A DNA stretch of 64,000 nt from Trileptium ribeirensis (taxonomy: Eukaryota; Nematoda; Enoplea; Enoplida; Thoracostomopsidae): positions 1-64,000 of the forward strand of contig JASANE010028142.1 in assembly GCA_030248225.1 (NCBI GenBank), given 5' to 3'. A program made the translations under genes and the position numbers. The notes under the pieces are model-generated. The model had not been told where the DNA came from, did not search any database, and was given only the letters and a program-made list of their open reading frames with translations. Below, in pieces: positions 24,458 to 36,100 of the stretch. Positions within the stretch are counted from its first letter, which is position 1. Each line of letters begins with the position of its first letter.

Positions 24458-25621
24458 CTGTGATGTCGGCGAAGAAGGAGAAAGGGTTCCCAAGAAAAAT
24501 GTTTAACAATAGCTTTTCTAATTCAGAGGTTCATAGAGCATAGTTACGAAAAGGTTTACAATTTGTGTGTTCGACAGACAATGTGCAAAATTTGTGTATT
24601 TATGCTCATTTATGTATATATACAGTGCGCGAATTTTTGGATAAGTATCCTTACTTCAGATTATATTTCTGACGTAATTCAATTTTGGCCTAACATAGTC
24701 GCCGTGTAGGTTTCAAAAATTTTCATTAATATAAAAATGTCAAAAAGTATAAGTGGAGCGGATGTCATTTTAGTCGAAAGGCTAAAGCAAAACTTGCTCT
24801 ATGTTTAGTCATCGTTTTGATTAATACGTAGTAGCTTAGGAGGTTCTTTTTTCGTTTTCTTAAGGAATAATGACAACGACATGTTTTTTGAAAACCAGTT
24901 GCAATTATTTCTAATATGTATATATATTTACATTCATATATACGTTTATTTAGACAATATTATAGCATGTTGATATTATAAGTATTATACAGTTTGTATT
25001 GAAATTTTGAAAAAAATAACCTGTGCTGAATAGAATTTGGTGGCTTGGTTCAAGGCTTAACGTAAGTTATTAAACTAAGGAATAATTGTATTTGTTGTTG
25101 TTGATTTCGCATAGTTAAGCTTTAGAATGGTTTGAGACCTTCTCGAGTTTATTATTGAAGGGCGGTTTTTTTCACCGAAACAGTCGGGATATTGTATAAA
25201 TTTGTTGAAAAAATACATTGGTGTGTGAGTGTTTCAAGTGGTAGCATTTCTGGTTTTCTATAAATATATAGCTATATGCGATTATAGTATCAGTAACTGA
25301 GTAAGTTGGAGCCGTCACCGGTTGTTTATTGACATATATTTTATTCTGTAAAAAATATATATATATATAAATTTTCTTAATATATTATTTATTCCGTGAG
25401 AGCGTAGTGCATGGGTAGATTGTTGAAATCATTTAAAGTTTATAAAATTTTACCAGATTTGCTAAATTTTTCCCTAATTTTTGTCAGTTCTGTCCATTTT
25501 CGTTAAGATTTTGTTCAATCTGTTTAGCAATTTTGCCCAGTTTTTGCCAATCTTCCATTTTTTCTAAGGCGGCTCTTAGGGCTAAATATGGTTTAGGGTG
25601 TGTGAACCTTAAATTTAGGCC
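24458..25621. other. A+T-rich intergenic sequence
   Basis: No gene recognised. CAGTGCGCGAATTTTTGGATA near 24626 resembles a Tc1/mariner-type terminal repeat in style, but no inverted partner was found. Confidence 0.35.
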
Positions 25622-25629
25622 CTTCTATC

Positions 25630-26790
25630 CAGGGAGTAACCGGAATTCCGGTTCCGGCGAAAATCGTATTCCGGTTGCGGTTCCGGCAAAGGGCAAAAAC
25701 CATACCGAAACCGGAATTCCGGTTTAAAAATTTTGTTTGAAATTTTCCACGTTTTTGCTTCATCCTGTAATCCAAACATATGTAATATATATTATACAAT
25801 GATCAAGCTCTAATACAACCAAGCAAAAGAAATAGATTAACTAACCAATTTGCCGTGTGAAACGTAAGTAGAGCACATAATTAGAGCAGGAATTTTTTAT
25901 AATAACCTGCAGGAGTTTGTTAAATTAAAGCTTGGTCGATGCTTGTAGCAGCTATTTTACACATCCAGAAGTCTGTGGGATACGTTTTAATTAAACGGGT
26001 CCAATTCGGTAACAGAGCATGGCTAACGCAGAAGTACTTAGGGTATGCTTGGCTAACATAAATTGCGTCAAGCACCCACCAGTGCGCTTGTAAACTAGGT
26101 AAATCAGTCTAAATTGAAGTAAACTAACGTTATCTGCAACGCAGCTAGAACCTGCTTTCTTGGCAATGAACTGTATTTATTGAAACTGTGCGAGCAGCAT
26201 CACAGTGTGTCTCATTTATAACATTCCGATTAGAAAGTTATCATCATTATGATCTAACCGACGGGCACTGTTTGTACAACGCTAGCCTAAACAGTGTCTC
26301 TGACCAATGATCAGAAAATTACCTTCTATCTATTATTTTCTCTTAGAATCATATAAACCCATAATTTTAAGTTTCCTACAGAAGAACATGCAACAAACGT
26401 ATGTGTAGTAAAGGGATGCGACTGGAGACAGAGCGAAAGTGTGTATTCTACGCTCCAAGCTTTGTAAGCACATTCGATTTGACGCAGTATACGCAGTGGT
26501 GTATAGTGGAAGACATTTTTGCTCTGCATGTCCAAAAACCGACATATTTGATCGATAAATAAACATTATTAGCTTTCTCAGTCTCTTTATAGTTTCAGAA
26601 AGGCAATAATACCATCGCAATATATCAAGTTTAATGTAAAAGTTATTTTTAATGCGTTTTAAATCCACTATACATTCATTTTTTCCGTCATCTGTTTTAC
26701 TATATATAAATTTCGAAGACCAGGTTCCGGTTCCGGATCCGGTTTAAATGGACGGTTCCGGTTGCTGGTTCCGGTTCCGGTTATTCCCTG
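25630..26790. mobile_element. Non-autonomous hAT element, copy 2
   Basis: Full-length relative of the element at 20974-22108 (1161 bp). It begins CAGGGAGTAACCGGAATTCC, ends GGTTATTCCCTG, and has a perfect 8-bp target duplication CTTCTATC at 25622-25629 and 26791-26798. It differs from copy 1 by scattered substitutions, small indels (for example one fewer GGTTCC unit at the left, extra GGTTGCT near the right) and an insertion near 26230. No transposase frame. Short open frames at 26326-26668 are incidental to the repeat. Confidence 0.9.
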
Positions 26791-26798
26791 CTTCTATC

Positions 26799-27329
26799 CT
26801 ATATGGACATTATGTATATATACGTAATGCATATGTAAGGTAACTGTTCTTGGACATCAGCTGCAAAATATACAGAGATTGATATAATTGAATTATATAT
26901 ACGCATGCGATTATCGCCGTTCCCAGTGTATATACGTAAAATAGATTATCACATTGTTCACACATCAATACACCGTCTAAGTTCGTTTAGCGACACAACG
27001 CATAGTGTGTTCGAAAAATGTAGATACTATGCAGAAATCGCTTAGTGGCAACAATTACAGAAACGGAGAGAACGGAATTTCTTCCCATGAATGCGTTTAA
27101 TTGTTGCAGAGATTTGATTTTAATCTGCCTCGATCAATCCACAACCATCACCGGGTATTTTTGCATTATTTTTTTATTCCTGTGTTTGTCATGACAGTCT
27201 AATGTAACTAACGGCTAAGACCTGCTTTTATGATTTTCTGACCAGAAATTGCAATTAGTCTGTGTATGATTTAGTATTACACTAAATACATATACACACA
27301 TATATATATAAATATATATATACTAAATA
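26799..27329. other. A+T-rich spacer
   Basis: No gene seen. It contains TATA-type dinucleotide runs near 27295-27325. Confidence 0.4.
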
Positions 27330-27430
27330 CAGGGAATAACCGGAACCGAAATTTACCGGAACCAGCAACCGGAATTGTCCTTTTAAAACGGATCCGGCAC
27401 CGGAACCGGAACCTGGTCTTCGAAATTTTT
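27330..27430 (-). mobile_element. Truncated third hAT copy, inverted
   Basis: CAGGGAATAACCGGAACC followed by ACCGGAACCAGCAACCGGAA and GGAACCTGGTCTTCGAAATTT is the reverse complement of the right end of the hAT elements at 20974 and 25630. Similarity stops after about 100 bp and no opposite end is present nearby, so it is a fragment. Confidence 0.75.
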
Positions 27431-27845
27431 ATTTAGTTTTTTTATTTCTATTTAGTAAATACTATATACATATTTGTATACTAAATACATATATCAACTG
27501 TTTTTTAGGTAAAATATTAGTGCCTTCCAACACTTTTGCCTGTCGTTACTGATAAAATTTGATAACGTTATGTATTATAAGTTATAGTATAATAATTATT
27601 GTGTAATTATAATAGGTGAATAAAATATTATATAAACATATATAAGCTAATTTGTAATTTTTAACATTTTAATTATATACCTATGTGGATTTTTATAAAA
27701 TTATTACTTATGTTTTATTTTGATAATATCTTATTATCGACAAATTTATAGGAAATACTTGAGTAACCCTAATTATTGTTTGACTTGTTCATCCCTGGAT
27801 GTTCGCCGATCGGATACCTGTCAAGACACGCGAGCAAACAGGAAA

Positions 27846-27874
27846 ATGTTCCGACCGTGTTTGAAGATTGTACG
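27846..27874 (+). CDS. Candidate 5' coding exon (start ATG)
   Basis: ATGTTCCGACCGTGTTTGAAG begins a 29-nt open segment ending at the strong donor TACG followed by GTAAGTACAG. It encodes about nine residues and ends in phase 2. The acceptor TTTTCCAG 92 nt downstream opens a segment that continues the frame (next entry). Whether it belongs to the large downstream gene, to an independent small gene, or to a noncoding leader is not resolved. Confidence 0.35.
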
Positions 27875-27966
27875 GTAAGTACAGTGCATGTGATATAGTT
27901 TTGTACTGTTAGTTTTATACAATAACTGTTAGTAATTGACTAACTGGCGGTAGGTTTGTTTTCCAG

Positions 27967-28158
27967 GCTAACTGTTTCGCTTGAATTACAGGTCTTGCCA
28001 CAATTATTGACTATCGCTTTGCGATCGAGCGAGCACAGATTATTTCGAAATAAAATTATATTTTTTTCTCGAGCAAGTTGGGAGAGTAATGACACAACGG
28101 CGAGCGTGCAGCGATCAATTGTGGTGGGTGGACTGTGCCTTAAAACGTGTGAATCTGA
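27967..28158 (+). CDS. Candidate second coding exon
   Basis: Bounded by the acceptor TTTGTTTTCCAG and the donor CTGA followed by GTAAGAAG. It stays open in the frame set by the exon at 27846-27874 for all 192 nt, encoding RLTVSLELQVLPQLL, then HRLFRNKIIFFSRASWESN and ending near CLKTCES. Without the second splice the frame would stop at TAA 28160-28162, giving a 74-residue product. It ends in phase 2, which matches a possible acceptor at 32557 just upstream of the large first exon. In that case the 1.7-kb-arm palindrome lies in the intron between them. Confidence 0.35.
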
Positions 28159-28325
28159 GTAAGAAGCCGGAGGAGCACGTTTTCAAGCTGTGGCAGGTAG
28201 CCTGAGCCAACACGTTATTCTTAGGCCATCGAGTTTATGGCATTAAATTGAAGAAGCTGACTAATTTTCTTTTTGTCTTGCCCGGCAATCGTTGTATGTT
28301 GGTCTTCGTTCAGTTACGTATTGCT

Positions 28326-30016
28326 CCTCCTCCGCCGACCTGTTGACCCTGAGGTCCCGAATGCCACCTCCCACCCCTTCGACCAGCCGGTGCTCCCGCC
28401 CCGGAACCTGGAACCTTGAGGATGAATACATAAATTTTCTAGCGTGTCAAAAGTCGTTAAGACCTAGGAATTTCCAAATATATTTTAACTGTTGGGTTGA
28501 AAACCCTGTGTCACATCAAATATTAATTCGGTTGCCGATGCTGCGTTAGTTTGAAGTATTTTACAAAATTACCATAATTATCTATACGAAATTGTCAAAA
28601 GTTAGACCTTAGTAACGGTAGCTAGAAACCCACGATAGCCTCCTCCCAATGTGGTCATTTGATTGCGAGTAAGTTCAAAATCTACCTTTCACGACTGCGC
28701 TATTTGAATATCAAAAATTATTTATTTTGTACGCGAACTCTTAGCTAGCCCCAGCAATTTTTTTACCATTTTTAGAACTAAACTCTCAGTTTCAACCCAA
28801 CGGTCATAGCATAGCATCTAGTAGTTATAAACCGGCTTGGAATAATTCAATGCCCGTTGACCTTACAGGTTTGATATTTATGGTACGACTAATGGTAACA
28901 AATTTCACTTGGGCATCGAAACTTATGGACCCAAATAACCCTGAGGGTGGAAATAAAATGCAGGACATGCCCATCTTCAAGCCTTACTTTAGCCTAAGTT
29001 TAGGTCGTCGTAGAGATTCAGTACACTAAAGTATAGAGCATAACTGGGGCTTACCCGTTAGCGCAGCCGAACCCCATGCTCTAATCTGTTCTTTTTTCTA
29101 AGATACTTATAACGTACCGCCCCTCAGGGTTACTTGGAGCAATTTATGCCATCTAAATCCCTTTAATTTTATGAAAATTATGTGACACCAAAAATTCCTA
29201 GAAATAATATATCGCCGTCCGTTATATAAGAGCTAAAATATACAGTTTTTAATCTTCGAATTTAGGAGCTAACCAGCAAACCAAATTAAAATTTACGATG
29301 TATTATACGCCGTGGAGATGGGTCGATTAGAGCCAGTAAAACTGTGCCATATTTTAATAAAAGATACTGCAATTGTGTCAAATTAACAAGCAGATGTTTT
29401 CAAACACCCAAATTTGTAGAACCATCCATGATTATCAATATTCTCGGCCTATCATGATAGATAAATGCGTACCGTTAGGCAAATCTATTATAAGTCTCCA
29501 AGTTATGTGCCGCGTATAAAATTCGAAATCGTAACCATCTAACGCTAAAAACATGGTTTCTGAATCTCATACATATGTTAAGTTATGCCAATGAAAATCA
29601 CCTAACTCTTGGCCATGTAACAATCGTGCAATTGTAATTATGTTCTTCTAAATTATTCCCGTTAATTAAAAATATTTACTATGTCCACAACCTGACAGGT
29701 GTGGGAACCACCCAGCTCCGACAGCCAAAGAATCCATGGACGCCGTACATCCCGCCTCTGACCTACGGCGTCGCATACATAGGCGCCTCACCCACCTCTC
29801 CCTCTTCTCGCCCGCCAGGTGACAACCTGCAAAGCCGAACGCGGAACCTCCCCGGTTACTCTCTCCTGAGACATTTTACGCCGACCATGTGTGTTTAATA
29901 TGCAACGTAGAAGCAGCACATTCTAAATTCATTTTTCTCTAGTTTTAGGGAGTAATCCTCACGAGGCTCCAGTTACTCTCCTCTGGGACCTCGTACCTCG
30001 ACCGTGTTTGTTTAAT
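28326..30016. repeat. Left arm of giant inverted repeat
   Basis: About 1.69 kb matching the reverse complement of 30494-32179. Outer landmark CCTCCTCCGCCGACCTGTTG pairs with the sequence ending at 32179; inner landmark CCTCGACCGTGTTTGTTTAA pairs with the sequence starting at 30494. Most of the arm matches closely, with a more diverged patch at about 29005-29050. Both flank-side ends are GC-rich. No target-site duplication was found outside the arms. Open frames inside (28292-28549, 29701-29898) have mirror copies in the other arm and are not convincing genes. Confidence 0.9.
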
Positions 30017-30493
30017 ATGCAACGTAAAAGCAGTACATTCCAAATTCATTTTCCTCTAGTTCGGATGCAATCCTCCAAAACGGTATAAAATAATGGAATC
30101 CGAGCAGCACTGCCTTGGAACTAACTAATCCATTAACCGTATCGCACAAAAGCAAGTGTATTGTCAAGCAAGTCCATTATGTTATAACCGCTGCTTAAAC
30201 TCAACATTTCGTTGTAACTTAAATTACGAAATACATTCGAAATTTGGACTTAATTTACAAAAGGGTACGCCAGAAGCACCTGCTACACCCCTGGAACTTC
30301 GGACGCCGTGTTTGTATGACATATGGAATATGTATGAAAATGCACTGGCGGATGCAGCCTCCAGCGTCTCCCCAAATGGTAGCGTGTCTCATTGCCAAGG
30401 TGGTGAATTCTGAGTGTTGAATATGTAATTTAGAGGGAAGTACACGGTATGTTGAGAAGCAACTTACAAAATGACTCGAATATCAGCCACGTT
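30017..30493. other. Spacer of the giant inverted repeat
   Basis: About 480 bp between the arms. Its left part repeats the arm phrase ATATGCAACGTAAAAGCAG...CATTCCAAATTCATTTT (direct copy of about 29897-29940). An 85-codon open frame (30156-30413) has no recognisable domain. Confidence 0.6.
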
Positions 30494-32179
30494 GCTTAAA
30501 GAAACACGGTCGAGGTACGAGGTTGCAGTAGGAGAGTAACTGGAGCCTCGTGAGGATTACTCCCTAAAACTAGAGAAAAATGAATTTAGAATGTGCTGCT
30601 TCTACGTTGCATATTAAACACACATGGTCGGCGTAAAATGTCTCAGGAGAGAGTAACCGGGGAGGTTCCGCGTTCGGCTTTGCAGGTTGTCACCTGGCGG
30701 GCGAGAAGAGGGAGAGGGGGTGAGGCGCCTATGTATGCGACGCCGTAGGTCAGAGGCGGGATGTACGGCGTCCATGGATTCTTTGGCTGTCGGAGCTGGG
30801 TGGTTCCCACACCTGTCAGGTTGTGGACATAGTAAATATTTTTAATTAACGGGAATAATTTAGAAGAACATAATTACAATTGCACGATTGTTACATGGCC
30901 AAGAGTTAGGTGATTTTCATTGGCATAACTTAACATATGTATGAGATTCAGAAACCATGTTTTTAGCGTTAGATGGTTACGATTTCGAATTTTATACGCG
31001 GCACATAACTTGGAGACTTATAATAGATTTGCCTAACGGTACGCATTTATCTATCATGATAGGCCGAGAATATTGATAATCATGGATGGTTCTACAAATT
31101 TGGGTGTTTGAAAACATCTGCTTGTTAATTTGACACAATTGCAGTATCTTTTATTAAAATATGGCACAGTTTTACTGGCTCTAATCGACCCATCTCCACG
31201 GCGTATAATACATCGTAAATTTTAATTTGGTTTGCTGGTTAGCTCCTAAATTCGAAGATTAAAAACTGTATATTTTAGCTCTTATATAACGGACGGCGAT
31301 ATATTATTTCTAGGAATTTTTGGTGTCACATAATTTTCATAAAATTAAAGGGATTTAGATGGCATAAATTGCTCCAAGTAACCCTGAGGGGCGGTACGTT
31401 ATAAGTATCTTAGAAAAAAGAACAGATTAGAGCATGGGGTTCGGCTGCGCTAACGGGTAAGCCCCGAGTTAGGCTTATATTTAGTGTATGTCTCGTACGA
31501 TGACCTTAACTTAGGCTAAAATAAGGCTTGAAGATGGGCATGTCCTGCATTTTATTTCCACCCTCAGGGTTATTTGGGTCCATAAGTTTGATGCCCAAGT
31601 GAATTTGTTACCAGTCGTACCATAAATATCAAACCGTACGGCCAACGGACATTGGAGTACTCCAAGCCGGTTTATAACTACTAGATGCTATGCTATGACC
31701 GTTGGGTTGAAACTGAGAGTTTAGTTCGAAAAATGGTAAAAAAATTGCTGGGGCTAGCTAAGTAGTTCGCGTACAAAATAAATAATTTTTGATATTTTAA
31801 ATAGCGCAGTCGTGAAAGGTAGATTTTGAACTGTACTCGCAATCAAATGACAACATTGGGAGGAGGCTATCGTGGGTTTCTAGCTACCGTTACTAAGGTC
31901 TAACTTTAACCAATCTCGTATACATAATTATGGTAGTTGTGTCAAATACTTCAAACTAACGCAGCAGCGTCGGGCGAATTAATATTTGATGTGACACAGG
32001 GTTTTCAACCCAACAGTTAAAATATATTTGGAAATTCCTAGGTCTTAACGACTTTTGACACGCTAGAAAATTTATGTATTCATCCTCAAGGTTCCAGGTT
32101 CCGGGCGGGAGCACCGGCTGGTCGAAGGGGTGGGAGGTGGCATTCGGGACCTCAGGGGTCAACAGGTCGGCGGAGGAGG
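30494..32179. repeat. Right arm of giant inverted repeat
   Basis: Reverse complement of 28326-30016. It ends with CAGGTCGGCGGAGGAGG 407 bp before the ATG of the large gene. Because the arms are not identical (small indels and a diverged patch at 31460-31510) the structure is not a simple chimeric-read artefact. Confidence 0.9.
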
Positions 32180-32557
32180 GAGTAAATGGGCTGCCGCCAG
32201 GGTTGCCGACCTCTCAGAGGTCCGATACTTCGGGCCGTAGCATCGCCTGCACCCCTCTCCATGGAGATGCATTATTTTCGGAATAACGATGACAAATAAT
32301 TCTGGATTTTGCACTCGTAAAATTCTGACTCCCACATCTGTCTTGTCATGGACACCAGCACTTATATTAATGCCACAAGTTAAAATTTATGATCCTCTAG
32401 GCCATTGACAATTTCCCCGACATTTTTAGCACTATGGGGGTATCAACTATTTAGCGCAAAATTATATAAACTAGTGACGTCTCAATGCTGAAGACATTCA
32501 TTCACTTGCCATCGCGAACAAAAAACCAATAATTGGGTCTACTAATTCCAAACATAG
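32180..32557. other. Flank between palindrome and first large exon
   Basis: GC-rich to about 32270, then A+T-rich. An in-frame TGA at 32475-32477 bounds the reading frame of the large exon. TCTACTAATTCCAAACATAG (32538-32557) is a plausible branch site plus splice acceptor in phase with the donor at 28158. Confidence 0.4.
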
Positions 32558-32585
32558 CAACTTCAAATATAGCCGTCGAAACAAT

Positions 32586-33194
32586 ATGGTGCGATATCGC
32601 AAACCATCACATACACAATCGGAAACCGATGATGGAGCTGATGACGATGATGATGATGACAATGATTTTGATAGTTCAATGACAAGTATTTCAACCGATG
32701 ACTCTAATTATCCGTCGGTTATCGATAAAACAACAGGTATTGTAAGTTCAAAGAAACCAAAACGTGGCGGCATAAAACAAAATAGCAAGAATAATACTAA
32801 TGACAATAATAATAATTCGCCCACGTTGGGCGAGTCCCATCGAAAAAACCGGGGTCGCCATGCTAATCAGAATCGACATCGAAGTCGTGGACGCTCAAAA
32901 AGTCGCACAAAACACAGCCGGAAACATCGAAACCGTCAACACAAAAGAGCAAGTAGTCATAAGCCAATGTCGACTATCGACGAGTCTCGCCACGGTACTG
33001 GACGAAGGACACTTAGCTGGGATTTGATAACGACATTTGCTCGGCTAGACTCCCACGGAAGTCTAAAACCCCGCAAATCGATTCTAAAACGTATAACTTC
33101 GTCAGCGAGACGAAGCCAAGCACTTGGCGGTGGTCATGAACGAAACGTTGTGTGGAATTTACATAGTTCACGTCTGAACCGACGCCGACGAAAG
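32586..33194 (+). CDS. Exon 1 of the tail-anchored protein gene
   Basis: 203 codons from ATG to the donor AAAG followed by GTTAAT, ending in phase 0. Residues 15-29 are almost all acidic (TDDGADDDDDDDNDFD), 56-75 basic then Asn-rich, and 85-121 dominated by Arg, His, Ser and Lys (RSRGRSKSRTKHSRKHRNRQ), like RS-type RNA-binding or nuclear-targeting sequence. A short more ordered-looking patch follows (RTLSWDLITTFARLDSHGS, KPRKSILKRI). Met 32586 is the first Met in a frame open from 32478, so the true start could be upstream through an acceptor at 32557 or 32572. The donor is weak for consensus. Confidence 0.75.
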
Positions 33195-36100
33195 GTTAAT
33201 TATATATACCTTTATGTAACGGATCTAAATGTATCTACATTTAAATTTTTTGTAATCTTTGGTATGTAAATATTTAAATGTGTCTATATATATTTAAGAT
33301 TGTCTGTATACCATTTAACACAAACTGTGGACACTGCGGTATATTCATGGGTGTAATCCTAACGACCGCTTATGCTTTCATAAACAATCCATTCATTGCG
33401 CGGAAACAGTGGACACTGCGGTATATTCATGGGTGTAATGTTACGTATCATAACGGCCGCTTATGCTCTCATAAACAATCCATTCATTGCGTGGAAATTG
33501 TGGGCACTGCGGTATATTCATGGGTGTAATGTTACGCATCCTAACGGCCGCTTATGCTCTCATAAACAATCCATTCATTGCGCGGAAACTGTGGACACTG
33601 CGGTATATTCATGGGTGTAATGTTACGCATCCTAACGGCCGCTTATGCTCTCATAAACAATCCATTCATTGCGCGGAAACTGTGGACACTGCGGTATATT
33701 CATGGGTGTAATGTTACGCATCCTAAGGGCCCCTTATGCTCTCATAAACAATCTATTCGTTGCACGGAAACTGTGGACACTGCAGTATATTCATGGGTGC
33801 AATGTTACGCATCATAACGGCCACTTATGCTCTCATAAACAATCCATTTATTGCGCGGAAACTGTGGACACTGCGGTATATTCATGGGTGTAATGTTACG
33901 CATCCTAAGGGCCCCTTATGCTCTCATAAACAATCCATTTATTGCGCGGAAACTGTGGACACTGCAGTATATTCATGGGTGTAATGTTACGCATCATAAC
34001 GGCCGCTTATGCTCTCATAAACAATCCATTTACATTGCCTACTTTTGAAGCGACGCCGAAAGATGAATTTATGTTTTATCTATCTAATTTAAATATGCTT
34101 TACAGTTTAACGTTAGATAACCAGCGTTTTTGGGAAATCAACGATTAAAATTCGGGACTTAAAATAATAAATCTACACATACCGTATATTGCACAATGCG
34201 TATTCTTTGAAATTGCTCTCATGGTTGAATAGCTGTTATCTTACTATTAGCTTACCCTACATTGGCATAAAAAAGTGTACGGAATAGTTAAAGTCATACG
34301 GAATTCATTACATTTGATCGATAGCTGTAAGTTTCGGAGCCTGTATCTTTAGACGCTATATTTTTCAGGCATTATGATGCATACACCGTAAATACATCAC
34401 CAATGTAACTCATGTAAAATGCATAAAAATATGGTATACTATTAATGGTCTACTATAAGTATAGAACTAGAGCGTTTACAATAATTCTGCAGTTAATGTT
34501 AGTACGCTTAAAAATAATAGTGCAGAATTCATGCCTAATAGTCTATATAACGGTTTTGCCATCAAAGTTGCACTTTAAAGCAATAAATGTAATCCAAAAG
34601 ATCAATCAATGCAATATAACGGTCGTACTGCAGGATAAAATGAAATAGGACAGTGTAGAATAGTACTGTGAAAAGAATCGATCCAAATATGATATAAAAT
34701 GCTAGATTTTCGTTCAACCATAACTTAGTTATAAATTGTCCGCTTTATAACTGGGGTGCGTAGATAAAATTTATCCGCGATTATTTGTTTTAAATGCATG
34801 TAGGGTATTTATGGGAAATATTTTGTCTCATCGCTGCGTTTATGTAGTGGACGATTGATTTACTATTTTAAAATATATAAATATATATTAAATAAATTAT
34901 ACATATTTACATGCTTATAGGAGAAGGAGGGTCACTTCTGACGCTCCAACCACCTCTCGGGAGCCGACTCCCCCCAATTGCCTCCTGACGAGCCATAGAA
35001 ACGCCATCGGCGCCTAACCCATAGGTGCATCTTTTCTCGGCACCGAAGGTCCTGCAAACCCTCTCCCCAAGGACACATCTACCCCCTGGGATTTCGGATT
35101 TCGGTGCATATATGATATGTACTACGCTGTACTGGTGCGACATATCTTGCGCTGAATATTGTTCAACACGACAATGTGTATTATATGCATCACTTGCAAG
35201 TAAAATATGTTTTCCTGTTAGTCTGTTTCCAGACAATTGTTAACCTTCCGTAATCTGGCACTCTTCGGGATCTTTTTAACTAGTTTTAGCCGATTACCAG
35301 ACGATTGTTAACCTTCCGTCCTCTGGTACTCTTCGGGATCTTTTTAACTATTTTAGCCGATTACCAGACGATTGATAATCTTCCGTCGTCTGGTACTCTT
35401 CGTAATCTTTTGAACTATTTTTAGCCAATTACCATACGATTAATAATCTTCCGTCGTATGGTACTCTTCGGGATCTTTTTAACTATTTTAGCCGATTACC
35501 AGACGATTAATAATCTTCCGTCGTCTGGTACTCTTCAGGATATTTTGAACTATTTTTAGCCAATTACAATACGATATCAAGATATCAAGAGATATCAAGA
35601 TCATTAATTCTATTATGACTTAGTCTCTCAAGGGAACGAAACAGACAGGTTCGAAAGGTCTTATATCATTCAAGCGGTTTCGAAACCGCTTGAAATCTCT
35701 TATATTATTATGTAATACATGTATACCGACGCCTATGGAACCTCCGGTGGAGGTGTAAAGGGCCCTAGATGCATAAACATCACCATGCATGAGTAAACTT
35801 AAGCTGCGTCGCTTACCATTCTTTGTTGTCAAAAACCAAATGCCATTACGTTGCTCACTGAACACAAATTTCATTTTTGTATAAAAGAACAGAAATTTCG
35901 TCCGTTTCATATTTCATACATTATAATTTCAAAATGTTCGCGAAAACATTGGTGTTAAAGCACAGGGGCCGAGTTGCGTTCGCTAATGGCGTTATGGAAT
36001 AGGAAAATGTCGAAATTGGATATTGAAATCTGAGTTTTGTTCGCTAACAACCTTTTATACATGATGTCAAAAGAGGATGGTTAGCAGCGCATCTTAAGTT

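Noticed and set aside
24601..24660. CAGTGCGCGAATTTTTGGATA as a Tc1/mariner terminus
   Set aside because: No inverted partner or transposase fragment was found within reach.
26326..26668. Minus-strand open frames inside hAT copy 2 (also 21671-21871 in copy 1)
   Set aside because: Short, not collinear with any transposase, and internal to non-autonomous elements.
28326..32179. Palindrome considered as a chimeric-read assembly artefact
   Set aside because: The arms differ by many substitutions, indels and one diverged patch, which a template-switch read would not produce.
32074..32286. Open frames across the right palindrome arm (also 28292-28549 and 31956-32162)
   Set aside because: They are mirror copies produced by the inverted repeat and its GC-rich end, with no domain.
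33318..34033. Regularly spaced repeats considered as a CRISPR array
   Set aside because: Units are contiguous with no unique spacers, and the DNA is eukaryotic. The same applies to the 29-, 46-, 68- and 93-bp arrays.
33278..34148. Eight overlapping + strand open frames of 65-83 codons
   Set aside because: They repeat every 91 bp, shift frame each time and are a product of the tandem array in intron 1.
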